DNA from: J089 sp964535735
GTDB taxonomy: Bacteria; Fidelibacterota; Marinisomatia; Marinisomatales; J089
Assembly: GCA_964535735.1 (NCBI GenBank)
Contig: CAZHTM010000001.1
Location: 174,055 to 238,054 of the forward strand
Direction: 5' to 3'
Length of the DNA stretch: 64,000 nt
In this document: one piece after another, positions 8,608 through 16,354 of the stretch
How the letters are laid out: each line of letters starts with the position of its first letter
Position numbering within the stretch: the first letter of the stretch is position 1
Position numbers and translations under genes: made by a program
Notes under the pieces: model-generated
Database searches by the model: none
Told to the model about the DNA's origin: nothing
The model's input: only the letters and a program-made list of their open reading frames with translations

Positions 8608-9297
8608 ATGTTTGAATTAGGAAATATTGGCAATGTGGAATCCAGCAACGCTTTTTCTCAGGCTTTGGATCAGACGGGTCTTGGGAAAGACGATTTTTTC
8701 CGCTTGCTCATTGAACAACTGAAAAATCAGGATCCATTGGATCCCATGAAAAACCAGGATTTTACCGCCCAGCTGGCTCAGTTCTCGTCCCTGGAGAAAC
8801 TGGAGAATATCAATGCCAATATTGAGCAAGGCACACAAATCGATCTGGTCTTGACGCAGGCGATTAACAACTCGGCAGCGGCCACCATTATTGGTAAAGA
8901 GGTTAAAGCCTGGGGCGATGAAATCCACGTTAAGGAAGGGGCGACCAGCTACGATTTGAATTTTAATCTGGAAAGTGATGCCGCAAAGGTCACAGCGGAA
9001 ATCCTTGATGAAGATGGAAATGTCGTTAAAACAATCAAGGCCAGCGAATTGTCCAACGGCGACCATACACTGACCTGGGATGGAACCGATGCAAATGGCG
9101 GTCAAGTACCCGAGGGGACTTACACGTTAAGAGTACAAGCCTGGGATGGAAATGACGTAGAAATTTCCGCAAAAGAATATACAATGGGTGTTATTGAAGG
9201 AATTCGATATCAGAATGGATCTGCTGTTCTGATTGTCGATGGAGAAGAAATACCCTTCTCCAACGTCTTAGAAATAGGAAACAGCGATAACGGATAG
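8608..9297 (+). CDS. flgD: Flagellar hook assembly (hook cap) protein FlgD
   Basis: FlgD is the scaffold that caps the growing hook and is lost when the hook is complete. The N-terminal conserved block is unmistakable: LGKDDFFRLLIEQLKNQDPL followed by DPMKNQDFTAQLAQFSSLEKL (about residues 25-68). The C-terminal half contains a FlgD Ig-like domain with HTLTWDGTDANGGQVPEGTY, and a Tudor-like segment closing the protein. The start is supported by an AAAGGAGG ribosome-binding site 7 bases upstream. It is followed 9 bases later by the TIGR02530-type gene and then flgE. Confidence 0.97.
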   Translation: MFELGNIGNVESSNAFSQALDQTGLGKDDFFRLLIEQLKNQDPLDPMKNQDFTAQLAQFSSLEKLENINANIEQGTQIDLVLTQAINNSAAATIIGKEVKAWGDEIHVKEGATSYDLNFNLESDAAKVTAEILDEDGNVVKTIKASELSNGDHTLTWDGTDANGGQVPEGTYTLRVQAWDGNDVEISAKEYTMGVIEGIRYQNGSAVLIVDGEEIPFSNVLEIGNSDNG

Positions 9298-9306
9298 GAG
9301 ATTCGC

Positions 9307-9705
9307 ATGAAAGTCGCTGACTTACAAATCAGGCAACTACCAACGATTCAGTCCATCAATCCGGGCCAACAGGTTAACCGGGCGAATGAGACGAACAAAC
9401 CGGGGAAACCGACTTTCTCGGAAGTTTTTCAGTCTACGTTAAAGGATCATGAGGGACTCCGGTTTTCGGCTCATGCATTGAAGCGGTTAAATCACCGCGG
9501 GATTGAATTGGATGGACTTGCTTTAAATCGTCTCGAGGAAGGGGTGAAGAAGATGGAACTAAAAGGCGCCAAGAATTCACTCATCCTCATGGACGACAAT
9601 GCGTTTATCGTGAATGTTAAAAATCGCGTTGTCGTTACAGCATTGGAGAAAAACTCAACGCAAGGCAATGTGTTTACCAACATTGACGGCGTTGCCATAA
9701 TGTAA
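9307..9705 (+). CDS. Flagellar operon protein, TIGR02530 type
   Basis: This 132-residue protein belongs by sequence pattern to the family known only as 'flagellar operon protein' (TIGR02530), which regularly sits between flgD and flgE. Hallmarks are the segment LRFSAHALKRLNHRGIEL (about residues 50-67), the NSLILMDDNAFIVNVKNRVV block and the terminal VFTNIDGVAIM. The N-terminal 40 residues are polar and variable. No membrane segment or signal peptide is visible. Its role has not been defined in my knowledge; the conserved location suggests hook assembly or its control. The family call is by recognition of these motifs rather than a search. Confidence 0.85.
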   Translation: MKVADLQIRQLPTIQSINPGQQVNRANETNKPGKPTFSEVFQSTLKDHEGLRFSAHALKRLNHRGIELDGLALNRLEEGVKKMELKGAKNSLILMDDNAFIVNVKNRVVVTALEKNSTQGNVFTNIDGVAIM

Positions 9706-9714
9706 TAAACCCAA

Positions 9715-9764
9715 AGGACCGGACCCGCAAGGGAGGTCCTCCTTCCATCGATCGACAGAGATGG
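9715..9764 (+). other. Two tandem stem-loops in the leader of flgE
   Basis: The gap before flgE holds a stem of AGGACC (9715-9720) with GGTCCT (9735-9740) enclosing an inner CCC-GCAA-GGG hairpin whose loop fits the GNRA class, then a second stem CCATC (9745-9749) with GATGG (9760-9764). Neither is followed by a T-run, so they look more like RNA processing, stability or translation-control elements for the abundant hook protein than terminators. The flgE ribosome-binding site AAAGGAGG follows at about 9773-9780. Confidence 0.45.
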
Positions 9765-9785
9765 AAAAACTAAAAGGAGGAAACT

Positions 9786-11435
9786 ATGAGTTTCATTCAG
9801 AAGCAGGAACAGGCATCCGGAGTTGGAGCCGCGTTTACTTCCGTATTATCCAGTCTGCAAAACCAGCGCAGACGTCTAGAAGTCATCTCAGCGAATATTG
9901 GCAACTTGAATACTATTGGGTTCAAAGCCAGTCGGATGACCTTCTTAGAAACCTTGGGACAAACGGTGGGAAAATTATACACACCATTCGAACAGGGTTC
10001 CTTTACGGCCACGGATAGTCCCACCGATTTAGCCATCGATGGCAAGGCGTTTTTCGTTATCCGTAACGGCGACTTAATGGAATATACTCGTGCCGGAGCG
10101 TTTTACTTTGACCAGGATGGTCGCTTGATCACTCAGGATCAACGCGCGGTGCAAGGATGGTTGTTGAATGAGAAAATTAATGAGAACGATCCCAGTAGTG
10201 CGAATCAGTCCACTAATACTGCTCTGGGAGAGATGAGCGATATTATTCTCGACTCAAGCGCCACTGTAGGAGCGATTGAAACCCGGAATATTTGGTTGAC
10301 AGGTAATTTAAATGCGTCCTTGCAACCGATTGCCAATGTGCTAACGGCGGCGGATGCATTCAGAAAAAATGTAAGTGGCGAAGTGGTGGTGGCCGAATCC
10401 ACAGACGATTTGAATGATCTCGTTCAAACGACAACACCCTTGGTGGATGGCGATACCATTGAAATTACGGGTACCGACCAGGATGGAAATGCTCTTAGTG
10501 GAACGTTCACTTATGGCGCCGCCAATGACGGGACCACTATCGATGACCTCATTGCGCGAATTAATACGGTTTACGCTGGGGTAGCGACGGCAACCTTTAC
10601 CGATGGTAAAATAGTATTAACTGATGATTCCGCCGGGGACAGTTCCACCACAATGACGTTGACGCTAGGTTCTTCCGACACAGGATCCATTACGTTACCC
10701 ACCTTTGGAGCGACTACAACAGGATACACACCCCGCGCGGTCACGTCTATCGTGGTCTATGATTCCTTTGGTACCGAACATCACTTGACCCTGGAATTCA
10801 CGAAAACACAAAATGCTCGTGAATGGGCCTGGACTGTGACGACTGAAGGAGATGAAGTTATCACAAAGGGAGGATCAGGTACGATCACCTTTGACACGAC
10901 TGGCCAGTTTATCTCCAATACCTATGATGATGGTAATGGCGCGTTAGAAATCGATCCCGGAAATGGTTCTGATGCACTGAAAATCACCTTACATGCTGGT
11001 GGGGGAGATGGACTATCTGCCTTGACCCAATTTGATGAAATAACTACAATATCGGCTCGGGATCAAGATGGTCAGGCCAGTGGAAAACTGGACGGTATAC
11101 GTGTAGACGAGCAAGGCTACATTATCGGATCATTCACCAATGGCGTGGTTATGCGTTTGGCTCAAATTGCTATGGCGGAATTCCCCGATCCTACCGCGTT
11201 GGAGAAAACCGGAGCCAGTAACTTCGTGCCTACCAACTTTAGCGGCAAACCGAAAATCGGCCGGGCTGTGGATTTCGACACGGAAATTCGATCCGGCAAC
11301 TTGGAAGTCTCAAATGTGGACATGGCCGATCAATTTATCCAGATGATTGATGCTCAAAAAGGATATCAGGCCGCATCCCGGATCGTATCAACCTTAGATC
11401 GAATCATGGAAGAAACCACACGGTTCGGTCGTTAA
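9786..11435 (+). CDS. flgE: Flagellar hook protein FlgE
   Basis: Structural subunit of the hook. The N-terminal rod/hook signature is present as LEVISANIGNLNTIGFKASR (about residues 32-51) and the C-terminal heptad core as SGNLEVSNVDMADQFIQMID and QKGYQAASRIVSTLDRIMEE. Residues about 190-320 form an inserted, Thr/Gly/Asp-rich beta domain, followed by the conserved FlgE D2-type segment SIVVYDSFGTEHHLTLEFTK. At 549 residues it is longer than enteric FlgE (about 400). The N-terminus has roughly 15 additional residues ahead of the usual start of the family. A strong GGAGG ribosome-binding site fits high expression. A terminator-like hairpin follows it. Confidence 0.95.
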   Translation: MSFIQKQEQASGVGAAFTSVLSSLQNQRRRLEVISANIGNLNTIGFKASRMTFLETLGQTVGKLYTPFEQGSFTATDSPTDLAIDGKAFFVIRNGDLMEYTRAGAFYFDQDGRLITQDQRAVQGWLLNEKINENDPSSANQSTNTALGEMSDIILDSSATVGAIETRNIWLTGNLNASLQPIANVLTAADAFRKNVSGEVVVAESTDDLNDLVQTTTPLVDGDTIEITGTDQDGNALSGTFTYGAANDGTTIDDLIARINTVYAGVATATFTDGKIVLTDDSAGDSSTTMTLTLGSSDTGSITLPTFGATTTGYTPRAVTSIVVYDSFGTEHHLTLEFTKTQNAREWAWTVTTEGDEVITKGGSGTITFDTTGQFISNTYDDGNGALEIDPGNGSDALKITLHAGGGDGLSALTQFDEITTISARDQDGQASGKLDGIRVDEQGYIIGSFTNGVVMRLAQIAMAEFPDPTALEKTGASNFVPTNFSGKPKIGRAVDFDTEIRSGNLEVSNVDMADQFIQMIDAQKGYQAASRIVSTLDRIMEETTRFGR

Positions 11436-11502
11436 TGGTGGTGTCTCTCCTGGTTGATAAAACCACCTGGTGATGAGGTTCACTTTTTCATCGCCGAACA
11501 CA

Positions 11503-11535
11503 GGATCGTACGGGTATTTTCTACCCGTACGATCC
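11503..11535 (+). terminator. Perfect 14-bp inverted repeat between flgE and motA
   Basis: GGATCGTACGGGTA (11503-11516) pairs without mismatch with TACCCGTACGATCC (11522-11535) across a 5-base TTTTC loop. The downstream sequence is GCTTATTTTAAAA, a short and interrupted T-tract, so it would be a moderate intrinsic terminator or an attenuator that lowers read-through from the very abundant hook transcript into motAB. It is the most stable hairpin I see in the window. The same gap also holds a weaker GGTGATGA/TCATCGCC stem just upstream (about 11469-11494). Confidence 0.7.
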
Positions 11536-11564
11536 GCTTATTTTAAAAAAGAATAAGGAAGAAA

Positions 11565-12335
11565 ATGGATTTAGCGACCATCATTGGTATTCTTTCAGGA
11601 TTGATATTGATTGGCACTACCATCCTGGGAACCGGTAATGTTGACATTTACGTTCATATCCCTTCAATGATGATTGTCGTTGGGGGCGCTATGGCCGCAA
11701 TTTTGGTCAATTTCCCGCTCAAAGAAGTCGTGGGCGTCATGCGCGTTGTCCGGAAAGCATTTACCAATGAAATCTCTCGTGAAGTCCATTTAATAGAGCG
11801 CTTTATTGATATTTCCATTCGAACACGCCGTGAAGGAATCCTGGCAATCGATAGTGAACTCAGGAAAATTAAAGATCCCTTTATGCGAATCGGTTTGGAA
11901 ATGGCAGTGGATGGCACTGAGCCGGAAGTTATCAAAGATGTGATGGAAACCGAGCTCACATTTCTGGTGGAACGCCATGAACGAGGTCAACAAATATTTA
12001 CATCTTTGGGAACGTACGCACCGGCATTTGGGATGATTGGAACCCTTATCGGTCTTATTTCCATGCTCAAGAATCTTAATGATCCTACCAGCATAGGACA
12101 AGGCATGGCAGTGGCGTTAATTACCACTTTTTACGGTACGTTTCTTGCCAATTTGGTTTTTCTCCCTATTGCCGGAAAATTAAAAAACCGTACCGATGAT
12201 GAAATTGTGAGAAAACGAATGATCATCGACGGGATTCTTGCCATTCAGAATGGAGAACACCCAAGAAATATAGAGAAAAAGCTTTTGAACTATCTTCCGC
12301 CCAAGTTGCGAGCTCAAGTAAAAACCAATATCTGA
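11565..12335 (+). CDS. motA: Flagellar motor stator protein MotA
   Basis: MotA is the inner-membrane stator subunit that, with MotB, converts ion flow into torque. The 256-residue protein begins LATIIGILSGLILIGTTILG, has a second membrane segment (MMIVVGGAMAAILVNFPL), a cytoplasmic domain with charged residues that touch FliG, and the paired C-terminal membrane segments around YAPAFGMIGTLIGLISML and GMAVALITTFYGTFLANLVF. The family signature GxxGTxxGLxxML is intact. Start is supported by an AAGGAAG ribosome-binding site. motB follows 2 bases later. Ion specificity (proton or sodium) cannot be told with confidence. Confidence 0.97.
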   Translation: MDLATIIGILSGLILIGTTILGTGNVDIYVHIPSMMIVVGGAMAAILVNFPLKEVVGVMRVVRKAFTNEISREVHLIERFIDISIRTRREGILAIDSELRKIKDPFMRIGLEMAVDGTEPEVIKDVMETELTFLVERHERGQQIFTSLGTYAPAFGMIGTLIGLISMLKNLNDPTSIGQGMAVALITTFYGTFLANLVFLPIAGKLKNRTDDEIVRKRMIIDGILAIQNGEHPRNIEKKLLNYLPPKLRAQVKTNI

Positions 12336-12337
12336 TT

Positions 12338-13051
12338 ATGGGTTCTTTCGATCCTCGAAAAAAACGGAAACCGCCCTTAAAGCCGTCTGCGCCCTTGTGG
12401 ATCGCAACTTATGGGGATATGGTCACATTGCTTCTCACATTTTTTGTACTGCTATTTTCGTTTACCAGTCTGGATAAACATAAATTTGAACAAGTTGCCG
12501 GTTCATTACGAGGAGCGTTAGGCGTCATGCATGAAAGTCTTCCATATCAGGGAGCGGCACCGGGGCCTGTTGGAGGTGTCGATTTTGATTTATTACGGCG
12601 ATCGGAAATCTATGAGTCGGTTGAATCGCTTCGCGATGCGCTGGCTGAGTTCACCCGGGATGGGAGTATCAATATTGAAGCGACCGAATCGGGAATTTTA
12701 ATCCAAATGGGGGATAAGATTCTATTCGATCAGGGAAAGGCGGTTCTGAAGCCGAAGGCTAAGGATATTTTAAGTATTGTTGGAAATAGCATCCGTGAAC
12801 AAGCCTCCGAAATACAAGTGGCAGGTCATACGGATAATGTTCCTATTCATACCAAAGAATTTCCTTCTAACTGGGAATTATCTACCGCACGAGCACTTTC
12901 GGTGGTTCGATACCTGGTAGATGAGGTACATGTTCCTCCTCAAACCCTGGCCGCGGTGGGCTATGGCGAATATCGACCCATTGCGCCTAATTTAACCGAA
13001 GAACAACGGCAAATAAACCGGAGGGTTGAATTCTTGGTCACCTGGAAATAG
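12338..13051 (+). CDS. motB: Flagellar motor stator protein MotB (OmpA-type domain)
   Basis: MotB anchors the stator to peptidoglycan. The single membrane helix includes GDMVTLLLTFFVLLFSF with Asp27 at the position of the essential ion-binding aspartate. A plug-like segment follows (LDKHKFEQVAGSLRGALG), then the OmpA-like peptidoglycan-binding domain (about residues 125-237) with HTDNVPIHTKEFPSNWELST and the RINRRVEF-type end QINRRVEFLV. Length 237 is normal. It forms a two-gene unit with motA; a hairpin occurs right after its stop. Confidence 0.96.
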   Translation: MGSFDPRKKRKPPLKPSAPLWIATYGDMVTLLLTFFVLLFSFTSLDKHKFEQVAGSLRGALGVMHESLPYQGAAPGPVGGVDFDLLRRSEIYESVESLRDALAEFTRDGSINIEATESGILIQMGDKILFDQGKAVLKPKAKDILSIVGNSIREQASEIQVAGHTDNVPIHTKEFPSNWELSTARALSVVRYLVDEVHVPPQTLAAVGYGEYRPIAPNLTEEQRQINRRVEFLVTWK

Positions 13052-13083
13052 AATTCATATCCGGGGTAGAAAAAATGATTCAG

Positions 13084-13105
13084 GAGAGGGAAGAATTTTC
13101 CTCTC
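13084..13105 (+). terminator. Stem-loop 33 bases after motB
   Basis: GAGAGGGAA (13084-13092) pairs with TTTCCTCTC (13097-13105), nine base pairs including one G-T pair, around a GAAT tetraloop. No clear T-run follows, so it may be an mRNA 3'-end protector or a weak terminator for motAB. Its place directly after the stop of a stator operon supports an end-of-transcript role. Confidence 0.45.
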
Positions 13106-13387
13106 TGAGACATGAATTAGTTCCCGTTTTATATCAGGGGGGAAATATTTTCTTTTTATAGGGCTGGACATTCTCAGGATTTGAATCCTGAAAATTTGAT
13201 GAATTATTTGGTCGTTTATCATTACGACTGTGTTATCTAACTCCATATATATTAAGAGATGCGCCAGGTTAGCATTTTTCATCCAGCGTCAGGTTATTTT
13301 ATTAAGCAATGCTATTTAATCGATCGTTTATTGCCAACTATTCTCACCATTGAAAAAATGAGGTAATTGCTCGGCGTTTTCAGCCGG

Positions 13388-13403
13388 TGGCATGGATTTT
13401 GAC
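13388..13403 (+). promoter_or_regulatory. Candidate sigma-54 promoter upstream of fliL
   Basis: TGGCATG-GATT-TTGAC has a very good -24 element and correct spacing, but the -12 element has GA where GC is expected, so activity is less certain than at the flgF site. It lies 53 bases ahead of the fliL start in the largest gap of the flagellar region, which suits a promoter for the fliL-fliA block. Known sigma-54 promoters need an NtrC-type activator; none is encoded in the window. Confidence 0.45.
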
Positions 13404-13456
13404 TAAAATTAAAACACCGAATGGATGGACCTAACAATCAATAGCTTGGAGAATTT

Positions 13457-13957
13457 ATGGCAGAGTATGATGAAGATGTAGATGTTAGCGAAGAAGAATC
13501 GGAAGAAAAACCAGCCTGGATGGTTTGGGGCATTCGCGTTGGGGTTTTTATCCTCATCCTGGTGGCGGCCTTTGCGGTATCCCGGTATGTTTTATACCCC
13601 ATGTATAAACAGGCTAAAGAAAATAATTTGATCTCAATGACGACATTTGCTCAGATGGGCGATGTCTTTCATCTGAAAGATTTAACGGTAAATCCGCTTG
13701 CGACCAACGGACGACGGTTTGTCGTCGCCGAATATGCCTTGGAATCCCACGATCCGAACGTAATTCAGGAATTGCAAAGCCGTGAACCCCAGATTCGTGA
13801 TGAATTCATTCGTTACTTGCGTCAGCATACTGCTTCACAGATTTTGGATTTGGAATTCCAGGAAACATCCAAAAAAGAATTAACTCAAATGGTCAATAAA
13901 TTGCTGCGTACAGGAAATATCGACAGTATGTATTACACCAAATTGATCCTTCAATAA
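13457..13957 (+). CDS. fliL: Flagellar basal-body-associated protein FliL
   Basis: FliL is an inner-membrane protein with a periplasmic stomatin-like domain that surrounds and supports stator units. The 166-residue protein has an acidic N-terminus, one membrane helix (about residues 24-45, WGIRVGVFILILVAAFAVSR), and a FliL domain with FHLKDLTVNPLATNGRRFVV and the C-terminal ELTQMVNKLLRTGNIDSMYY-TKLILQ ending, typical of the family. It starts the block fliL-M-N-O-P-Q-R-flhB-A-F-G, downstream of a candidate sigma-54 promoter. A weak TTGGAG ribosome-binding site is present. Confidence 0.92.
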   Translation: MAEYDEDVDVSEEESEEKPAWMVWGIRVGVFILILVAAFAVSRYVLYPMYKQAKENNLISMTTFAQMGDVFHLKDLTVNPLATNGRRFVVAEYALESHDPNVIQELQSREPQIRDEFIRYLRQHTASQILDLEFQETSKKELTQMVNKLLRTGNIDSMYYTKLILQ

Positions 13958-13970
13958 CGAGGAGATCCCT

Positions 13971-14951
13971 ATGGCAAAAATTTTGTCTCAGGAAGAAATT
14001 GATGCGTTGATATCGAATATTTCGACCAATCCCGAAGATAAGCAATCAGAGGGAAAGAAAGTCACGATCTACGATTTTAAGCAGCCTCATTTGATTTCGA
14101 AAGAGCAGCTAAGGCTGCTGGAAAGTATCCACGAAGACCTGGCACGAAACTTCAGTGTATTTCTTTCGGCTCAGTTACGGATGATTGTGGATATGAATCT
14201 TCTTGGTATTGATCAGATCATGTATTCAGAATTCATGATGTCCATATCGAATCCTGGGGCGATTTATATCGGTGAATTCGAAAACCCGGCATCCAAATTT
14301 ATTTTAGAGATGGACCCCAGCCTGGCCATTTTTACCGTTGAAAGAATATTTGGCGGAAAAGGTGAGTATACAACGATAACCAGGGCCATATCCCCTATTG
14401 AACAACGTGTTATGAACCGTGTTGTTCAACGAATTTCTGGTGAAATATCAAAGAATTGGTCCACATACCTGCCTCTGCGTGTACATATTGATCGTTATGA
14501 AAGTAATCCCGAATTCGTTCAGATAATCCCTGCGTCAGAGCCGGTAGTTGTGGTATCCATGGAAATTAAAATCCATGATAACGCCTCATTAATCAATCTG
14601 TGTTATCCCTATTTATGGATTTCTAATGTTATGTCAAAGCCGGAAGTCCAAAGTAAAATTTTATTCGGGACACAACAGGCCTCAGAAGAAGATACTGAAC
14701 TCGTCTTGGCCAATTTACATTCCACACCAGTGAACGTAAAGGCTATGGTGGGACGTGCCCGAGTCCCGATTCAAGCTATCCTGAATTTAAAAGAAGGTGA
14801 TGTGATTGTAACCAATACCCGCTTAATTGACGATATCAACATTTACGCGGGAAACGAACCGATCTATAAGGGTGTGATCGGTACCCGGAATAATAACTAT
14901 GCATTTATGATAAAAGATTTCAATAAGGAGGAGAAGCACCATGACCTTTGA
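13971..14951 (+). CDS. fliM: Flagellar motor switch protein FliM
   Basis: FliM forms the C-ring wall and receives phospho-CheY. The N-terminal CheY-binding motif is present as LSQEEIDALIS (residues 5-15). The middle CheC-like domain has FGGKGEYTTITRAISPIEQR, including the GGxG motif that contacts FliG, and the C-terminal SpoA domain (about residues 255-320) includes VPIQAILNLKEGDVIVTNTR. The 326-residue length is normal. The CheY-binding motif implies that a chemotaxis system exists elsewhere in the genome. A GAGGAG ribosome-binding site supports the start; the end overlaps fliN. Confidence 0.97.
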   Translation: MAKILSQEEIDALISNISTNPEDKQSEGKKVTIYDFKQPHLISKEQLRLLESIHEDLARNFSVFLSAQLRMIVDMNLLGIDQIMYSEFMMSISNPGAIYIGEFENPASKFILEMDPSLAIFTVERIFGGKGEYTTITRAISPIEQRVMNRVVQRISGEISKNWSTYLPLRVHIDRYESNPEFVQIIPASEPVVVVSMEIKIHDNASLINLCYPYLWISNVMSKPEVQSKILFGTQQASEEDTELVLANLHSTPVNVKAMVGRARVPIQAILNLKEGDVIVTNTRLIDDINIYAGNEPIYKGVIGTRNNNYAFMIKDFNKEEKHHDL

Positions 14952-15846
14952 TTCATTTCGTACTGACTATCAGTCTTTGGCTGAGTCCTGGAAGGACATT
15001 CTGACCACAGCATTAAATAAACTTTTCAACCAAGAGTTTACAATTTCCACATCGGTGGGAGAGGATCAGGCTCTGAAACCGGTGGTGGAAGGACTTGAAT
15101 TCCCTCAGGTTTGGGTCAAATTTGAAACCGTGGGGAAACTGACATTGACACATGCGTTAGCTATGCCTGCAATGGCGGCTGGGAATCTCTTCTTCTGGAT
15201 GACGGGTACAGAGGCTCCTGAGACGCTGGAGCAAGATCAACTCAAATCACTGAAAGAAGGAATTGACCAGGTCATCAATCAATTAATTGCCGGGCAGGAA
15301 AACGGTTATGACTTTGAACTTCAGAATTTGTCCGTTGAATTGGTTTCTGAAGCTCCGGCAGACGTGCCTGAAACAGGATGCTCGGGAATCTTAACGTTAA
15401 CGACTCCCGAAATCGAACTGGAACTCAAGCATTTTGTATGGGGATATGAAGCAGCAGAAACGGATGATGCGGCAGAGGAAGGGAGTAGTGATATGAACTC
15501 CCTTTTTGAAGAGGAAGATGTCGACGTTCATCCTGCAGAATTTGAAGGCTTTACGAATGGTCATCATCTACAACCAGGATCCAATAACCTGGACATGTTG
15601 CTGGATGTGGAAATGGAAGTGTTCGTGGAATTAGGGCGGAAGAAAATGTTGATTAAGGATTTGCTCAAGTTGGGGAAAGGTTCTGTGATTGAATTAGACA
15701 AAGCCGCCGGAGAACCCCTGGAAATATTTGTCAATGGTCACAAGCTTGCCGACGGGGAAGTAGTGGTTGTGGATGATTCCTTTGGAATCCGCATCACTCA
15801 GATTGTCGGCAACGTAAAGGAAAACTCAGTTTCACAACCGGCTTAA
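14941..15846 (+). CDS. fliN: Long FliN/FliY-type motor switch protein
   Basis: The C-terminal 80 residues (about 215-295) form a standard SpoA/FliN domain: LDMLLDVEMEVFVELGRKKM, LLKLGKGSVIELDKAAGEPL, then IFVNGHKLADGEVVVVDDSF. At 301 residues the protein is more than twice as long as a simple FliN. The N-terminal 180 residues look like a CheC/FliM-middle-type domain (FETVGKLTLTHALAMPAMAA, LKEGIDQVINQLIAG), linked by an acidic stretch. This is the architecture of FliY of Bacillus and spirochetes. The Glu of the CheC/FliY phosphatase motif ExxN appears replaced by Gln, so CheY-P phosphatase activity is doubtful. A GGAGGAG ribosome-binding site inside the end of fliM drives it. Confidence 0.9.
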   Translation: MTFDSFRTDYQSLAESWKDILTTALNKLFNQEFTISTSVGEDQALKPVVEGLEFPQVWVKFETVGKLTLTHALAMPAMAAGNLFFWMTGTEAPETLEQDQLKSLKEGIDQVINQLIAGQENGYDFELQNLSVELVSEAPADVPETGCSGILTLTTPEIELELKHFVWGYEAAETDDAAEEGSSDMNSLFEEEDVDVHPAEFEGFTNGHHLQPGSNNLDMLLDVEMEVFVELGRKKMLIKDLLKLGKGSVIELDKAAGEPLEIFVNGHKLADGEVVVVDDSFGIRITQIVGNVKENSVSQPA

Positions 15847-15859
15847 CACCGTTGATATT

Positions 15860-16351
15860 GTGAAGTCCCTGAAACCAGGCGTACTCCTCATTGCCGTCAT
15901 GATCCTGATCGGCTTTATTTGGCTGATTCTGGGAGGACACCAAGTTAGCTCTCCTCAAACCTTATCCCCATCAGGAACTCCTGGGGCTGGGACTTCACAA
16001 ATCCATTATACGTCTTATCTACTTCGTATGGCGTTCATCACGGTTGTTTTGGTCGGGGCGATCGTGATAATGGCCTATTGGTATAAACGCACGTTTCTTC
16101 CTAAAGGCACTCAAGGATTAGCTATGGAAATCCTGGGTAAGGCTTATTTGGGAACCAGGCAGCACTTGGTCTTAGTGAAAATACTTAATGCTTATTTATT
16201 AATGGGTATTACTGACCAGGCGATCAATGTAATCCGAGAATACAAAGTCTCAGATATTCCGGATGGCTTGTTGAATCGAGGCGCCGAGATATCCGACCTG
16301 CCATTTTCCGATTGGCTGAAAAAATTCCTGAATCGAAATCAACAATCGTGA
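15860..16351 (+). CDS. fliO: Flagellar biosynthetic protein FliO
   Basis: FliO is a small membrane protein that assists assembly of the FliP pore. The 163-residue protein starts at a GTG and has two hydrophobic segments (about residues 7-26 and 53-72), followed by a short cytoplasmic FliO domain with LAMEILGKAYLGTRQHLVLV and LLMGITDQAINVIREY. Sequence conservation in this family is low, but position directly before fliP is diagnostic. Some members have a single membrane segment; the N-terminal one here may be a signal-anchor. It ends 3 bases before fliP. Confidence 0.87.
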   Translation: MKSLKPGVLLIAVMILIGFIWLILGGHQVSSPQTLSPSGTPGAGTSQIHYTSYLLRMAFITVVLVGAIVIMAYWYKRTFLPKGTQGLAMEILGKAYLGTRQHLVLVKILNAYLLMGITDQAINVIREYKVSDIPDGLLNRGAEISDLPFSDWLKKFLNRNQQS

Positions 16352-16354
16352 GCA

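Larger units (their letters stand above)
13052..13456. other. 405-base gap between motB and fliL
   Basis: No convincing gene lies here. A 75-codon open frame on the opposite strand lacks a ribosome-binding site and any recognisable feature. The gap contains a 9-bp stem-loop right after motB (13084-13105), a second small stem TCAGGAT/ATCCTGA with a TTGA loop (13174-13191), an AT-rich middle, and a sigma-54-like promoter at 13388-13403. It therefore looks like a genuine transcription boundary within the flagellar locus. Confidence 0.6.

Noticed and set aside
9761..10018. 85-codon frame overlapping the start of flgE
   Set aside because: It is a shadow frame of the well-supported hook gene.
13055..13282. 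75-codon open frame on the - strand in the motB-fliL gap
   Set aside because: No ribosome-binding site, no recognisable domain, and it would run against the direction of all genes in the window.
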